Source: a virus
DNA length: 39,575 nt
Direction: 5' to 3' (one strand)
Virus record (IMG/VR): IMGVR_UViG_3300031841_000002
Location: 1 to 39,575 of that record
Positions 37,604 through 39,575 of this stretch are shown piece after piece (within the stretch, counting starts at the first letter, position 1; each line of letters starts with the position of its first letter). The notes beneath the pieces are model-generated. The model saw nothing but the letters and a program-made list of their open reading frames with translations. It searched no databases and was not told the origin of the DNA. Made by a program: the position numbers and the translations under genes.

Positions 37604-38515
37604 TTACGCAGCTCCAGGAGAGCCGAAAATACCACGCCAGTCACTAAAGCCAAAGCTGTAGCGTTCTCTGGCCTTATAGCGAACATTTCCGGTTTCAAAG
37701 TCACCTTCCATATTCGTAGAGACAGGAGATCGCACAAAGTGCTTGAGACCATTAGGTACGTCAGTCTTCAGGAAGAAGGCATCAGTATCTGTTAGATAAT
37801 GATTGACCGTATATCCTTCAGGAACCATACCCATGTTACGCAGTGCGTTAATATCGTTATCCGCAGTGCCTACTCGTCCTGGAGTTTCCAGTAGACGATC
37901 TGCAACGAATTGCAGAGCAGATGGGATAATCAACTTACGAGCCTGAGCATTGATCTTTAGACCACGCTCATCTTCGAAAGCTGCGATATCAATCAACGAT
38001 TGCTCTAACGAAGTTTCGTTCAAGTCTGCAGCAGTTGACAGTTCGTTGCGTTGGTCTTGATTGCCCACGGTGGGGTGATCAGTTGCACAAAGCTCTTTAC
38101 CGTCTCCACCAACAAATGAACTGTTAAACGCATTGTTCAATACGTTCGCAGCTTTAATTTGCTTCGTCTGCATCATAGAACGAGCTAGTGCTCGTGTATA
38201 ACGAGAAGACAGGGTGTCGTACAGATTATCTTCAATTGCTTCTTCAGTCAAAGAAAACGCCAAAGCGACAGTTTCGTGAGTGTAGCGAGCAGTGAAAGAT
38301 TCTTGTGCGGTATCGTAAGATACTGCAGAACCTTCAAATTTCACAGGTGCCTCACCAAAACCACTAAGCATTACTTCCTCTTCGAAAGCTCGTTCAGAAG
38401 TCTCCGTATCGAAGATTTCTTCATGCTCAGGTGCATAGCGTTCATACTCTAAACCGAAGAGAGCGTGAAGGCCAGGAACAAGCTCTTTTACGAGTTGCGC
38501 TCTTGAAATAGCCAT
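37604..38515 (-). CDS. Major capsid protein (HK97 fold, Mu gpT-like)
   Basis: This 303-residue protein is the probable major head subunit. It starts MAISRAQLVKELVPGLHALF, and has the acidic EYERYAPEHEEIFDTETSER, the EEEVMLSGFGEAPVKFEG segment typical of the Mu gpT-like group, KLIIPSALQFVADRLLETP, and a conserved C-terminal part KARERYSFGFSDWRGIFGS. The position after a decoration-type gene and the strong terminator fit a highly expressed gene. No scaffold or protease domain is fused to it. AGGAG lies eight bases before the ATG. Confidence 0.85.
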   Translation of the reverse strand: MAISRAQLVKELVPGLHALFGLEYERYAPEHEEIFDTETSERAFEEEVMLSGFGEAPVKFEGSAVSYDTAQESFTARYTHETVALAFSLTEEAIEDNLYDTLSSRYTRALARSMMQTKQIKAANVLNNAFNSSFVGGDGKELCATDHPTVGNQDQRNELSTAADLNETSLEQSLIDIAAFEDERGLKINAQARKLIIPSALQFVADRLLETPGRVGTADNDINALRNMGMVPEGYTVNHYLTDTDAFFLKTDVPNGLKHFVRSPVSTNMEGDFETGNVRYKARERYSFGFSDWRGIFGSPGAA

Positions 38516-38526
38516 TAGTTACTCTC

Positions 38527-39066
38527 CTATACCGCAAATACGTTAGTTGGGAACGTAAAGTATCCACGAGCGTTAGCACCAATGGTGTTGCTCGGAGAAT
38601 CTACGAACCTGTTTAACAACGCGATGCCGCTGCTGGTTGTCGCTGTTACACCTTCTTTGGATCGTCCATTGTTGGTGCTGCCAGCGGTAGTGCTGATAGT
38701 ATATTTACTACCGATGAAACTTACAGCAGGAGTACCTGCAGTAAATTGTGCCTCATACACGATCGCTGGATCGGTATAGACATACGCTTCCACGTCAGCA
38801 CCACCTAGTGTAACTACGTCTGCTGTCCACATGTTTGCGAATGTCGGCGTACCGTCGGTTGCCGTGTAATAAACGCCAGCAAATACTCCGCAAGGAGTGC
38901 CTGTGGCGGTGCCTTGGATTACATACCCAGAAGAAAGGTTAACTACGTCACCATTAAAAATGGAGGCGTTAGTACCACTTGCAATACGCAACTTCTGAGG
39001 ACGAATCACACCACCATATAGGTGGTAGGCTGGGGTGAACCCGTTAGGGGCGTCAGTATTAGCCAT
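38527..39066 (-). CDS. Probable head decoration / capsid-associated protein
   Basis: This 179-residue protein begins MANTDAPNGFTPAYHLYGG and has beta-rich segments GDVVNLSSGYVIQ, CGVFAGVYYTATDG, YVYTDPAIVYEAQFTAG, and FIGSKYTISTTAGS. The MANTDAPNGF start and this size are typical of proteins encoded just before the capsid gene in marine phages. It is probably a head-decoration or stabilising protein. It starts with AGAGGA ahead of the ATG and ends 11 bases before the capsid gene. Confidence 0.75.
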   Translation of the reverse strand: MANTDAPNGFTPAYHLYGGVIRPQKLRIASGTNASIFNGDVVNLSSGYVIQGTATGTPCGVFAGVYYTATDGTPTFANMWTADVVTLGGADVEAYVYTDPAIVYEAQFTAGTPAVSFIGSKYTISTTAGSTNNGRSKEGVTATTSSGIALLNRFVDSPSNTIGANARGYFTFPTNVFAV

Positions 39067-39095
39067 GATTTAATCCTCTAAGGAAAATGATGAAA

Positions 39096-39563
39096 TTAAT
39101 CAGCAGCCGGTTCTCGACTACCAAACTCAACTTTTGAGTCCCTTCGAATATCGCTTTGTCTAAGCGGCATACGAGGGTCACTATCTCGCAGAAGATCATT
39201 GTCAACACCGTGAAGCTGATCTGCAGTCTTTCCTCGGAAATATGCATTTCTTTCATCAACGGTTTCGTCAGGAATCTTTGCAAGAATTAAGCCACCAACA
39301 CCAATCACGCCAGCGTGCTTCCCTTCGTCAATCGTAGGAGCGTCGAAGTCAGGATAGTCTTCTGCTCTTACTGGCTCGAATCCTTCACGAATACGCTTAG
39401 ACATATTCGCTCGGTCATCGTGCCCACGAACTTCTGCACGAACCCATCTATGCTTATAGCCAGCTGGGGCTTGAGGGGCGTCCAACATTGAAGGTGGTTG
39501 CCAAGGTTTACGGCGAGCTGTTTTTGCTCGAGTTTCAGCAGATCTGGAGGTACGATCTGTCAT
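39096..39563 (-). CDS. Conserved pre-capsid protein
   Basis: This 155-residue basic protein belongs to a family found before the capsid genes of many marine phages. Typical parts are RRKPWQPPSMLDAPQAPAGY, KHRWVRAE, RANMSKRIREGFEPV, DYPDFDAPTIDEGKHAGVIG, and KIPDETVDERNAYF. It may be a scaffold-like or head-assembly protein; no protease motif is visible. I chose the ATG at 39563 because AGGAG lies six bases upstream; a second ATG at 39569 directly touches the AGGAG. It is the most upstream gene of the late operon within the window. Confidence 0.78.
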   Translation of the reverse strand: MTDRTSRSAETRAKTARRKPWQPPSMLDAPQAPAGYKHRWVRAEVRGHDDRANMSKRIREGFEPVRAEDYPDFDAPTIDEGKHAGVIGVGGLILAKIPDETVDERNAYFRGKTADQLHGVDNDLLRDSDPRMPLRQSDIRRDSKVEFGSREPAAD

Positions 39564-39575
39564 TTTCATCTCCTA

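Noticed and set aside
1-39575. tRNA genes, integrase, attachment sites, insertion sequences
   Set aside because: I saw no cloverleaf, no tyrosine or serine recombinase motif, and no terminal inverted repeats; the portal and terminase are also missing, so the window is only part of a genome.

Overview
This window looks like a large, incomplete piece of a marine tailed-phage genome. It has almost no intergenic space, tightly coupled genes (many stop/start overlaps of the TAATG or ATGA type), and protein families typical of uncultured marine podovirus-like phages. All genes lie on the minus strand except one SNF2-type helicase at 11899-13344. The portal and terminase genes are not in the window and probably lie past the right edge. 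I see no integrase, tRNA, CRISPR array or insertion sequence. The host cannot be told from the sequence, although a Gram-negative host fits the lysis genes.

Region 1 (about 1-11600, minus strand) is the replication and nucleotide-metabolism half. Reading leftward from the divergent AT-rich region at 11597-11898, it first has two phage proteins of unknown function, an SSB-like protein ending in DDVPF, an AEP-type primase and a UvrD-like helicase. A second block starts at 6786. It holds a conserved marine-phage protein, a SAM-dependent methyltransferase, a DNA base hypermodification protein (HMUDK helical domain family), a thymidylate synthase/hydroxymethylase homologue, a small Nmad1/DUF1599-like protein, family A DNA polymerase, a small HTH protein, a previously hidden 36-residue membrane protein and a VRR-NUC nuclease. 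Three near-identical promoter-like elements (at about 56-84, 6812-6840 and 11623-11652) head this block, the preceding block and a third transcript that leaves the left edge. Together the modification genes suggest that this phage makes hypermodified, thymine-derived bases.

Region 2 (11597-13344) is a 302-bp AT-rich divergent spacer with TAATAGA repeats, followed by the plus-strand SNF2 helicase. This helicase runs tail-to-tail into the last late gene with a 9-bp overlap. The spacer is a good candidate for a regulatory switch or replication origin.

Region 3 (13336-39563, minus strand, read from right to left) is the virion and lysis half. The order is: a conserved pre-capsid protein, a probable head decoration protein, the major capsid protein with a clear terminator behind it, a second small head-associated protein, head-tail adaptor proteins, a 29-unit repeat fibre, an S74 tail fibre, a string of small membrane or coiled-coil proteins, an EF-hand membrane protein, a holin, a GH24 lysozyme, a tail nozzle-like protein and five large Gly/Ala- or coiled-coil-rich proteins that are probably internal/ejection proteins. 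A short beta-repeat module (GVxxTGxVGxVxV) occurs 29 times in the fibre and once at or near the C-terminus of two other virion proteins of the same operon.
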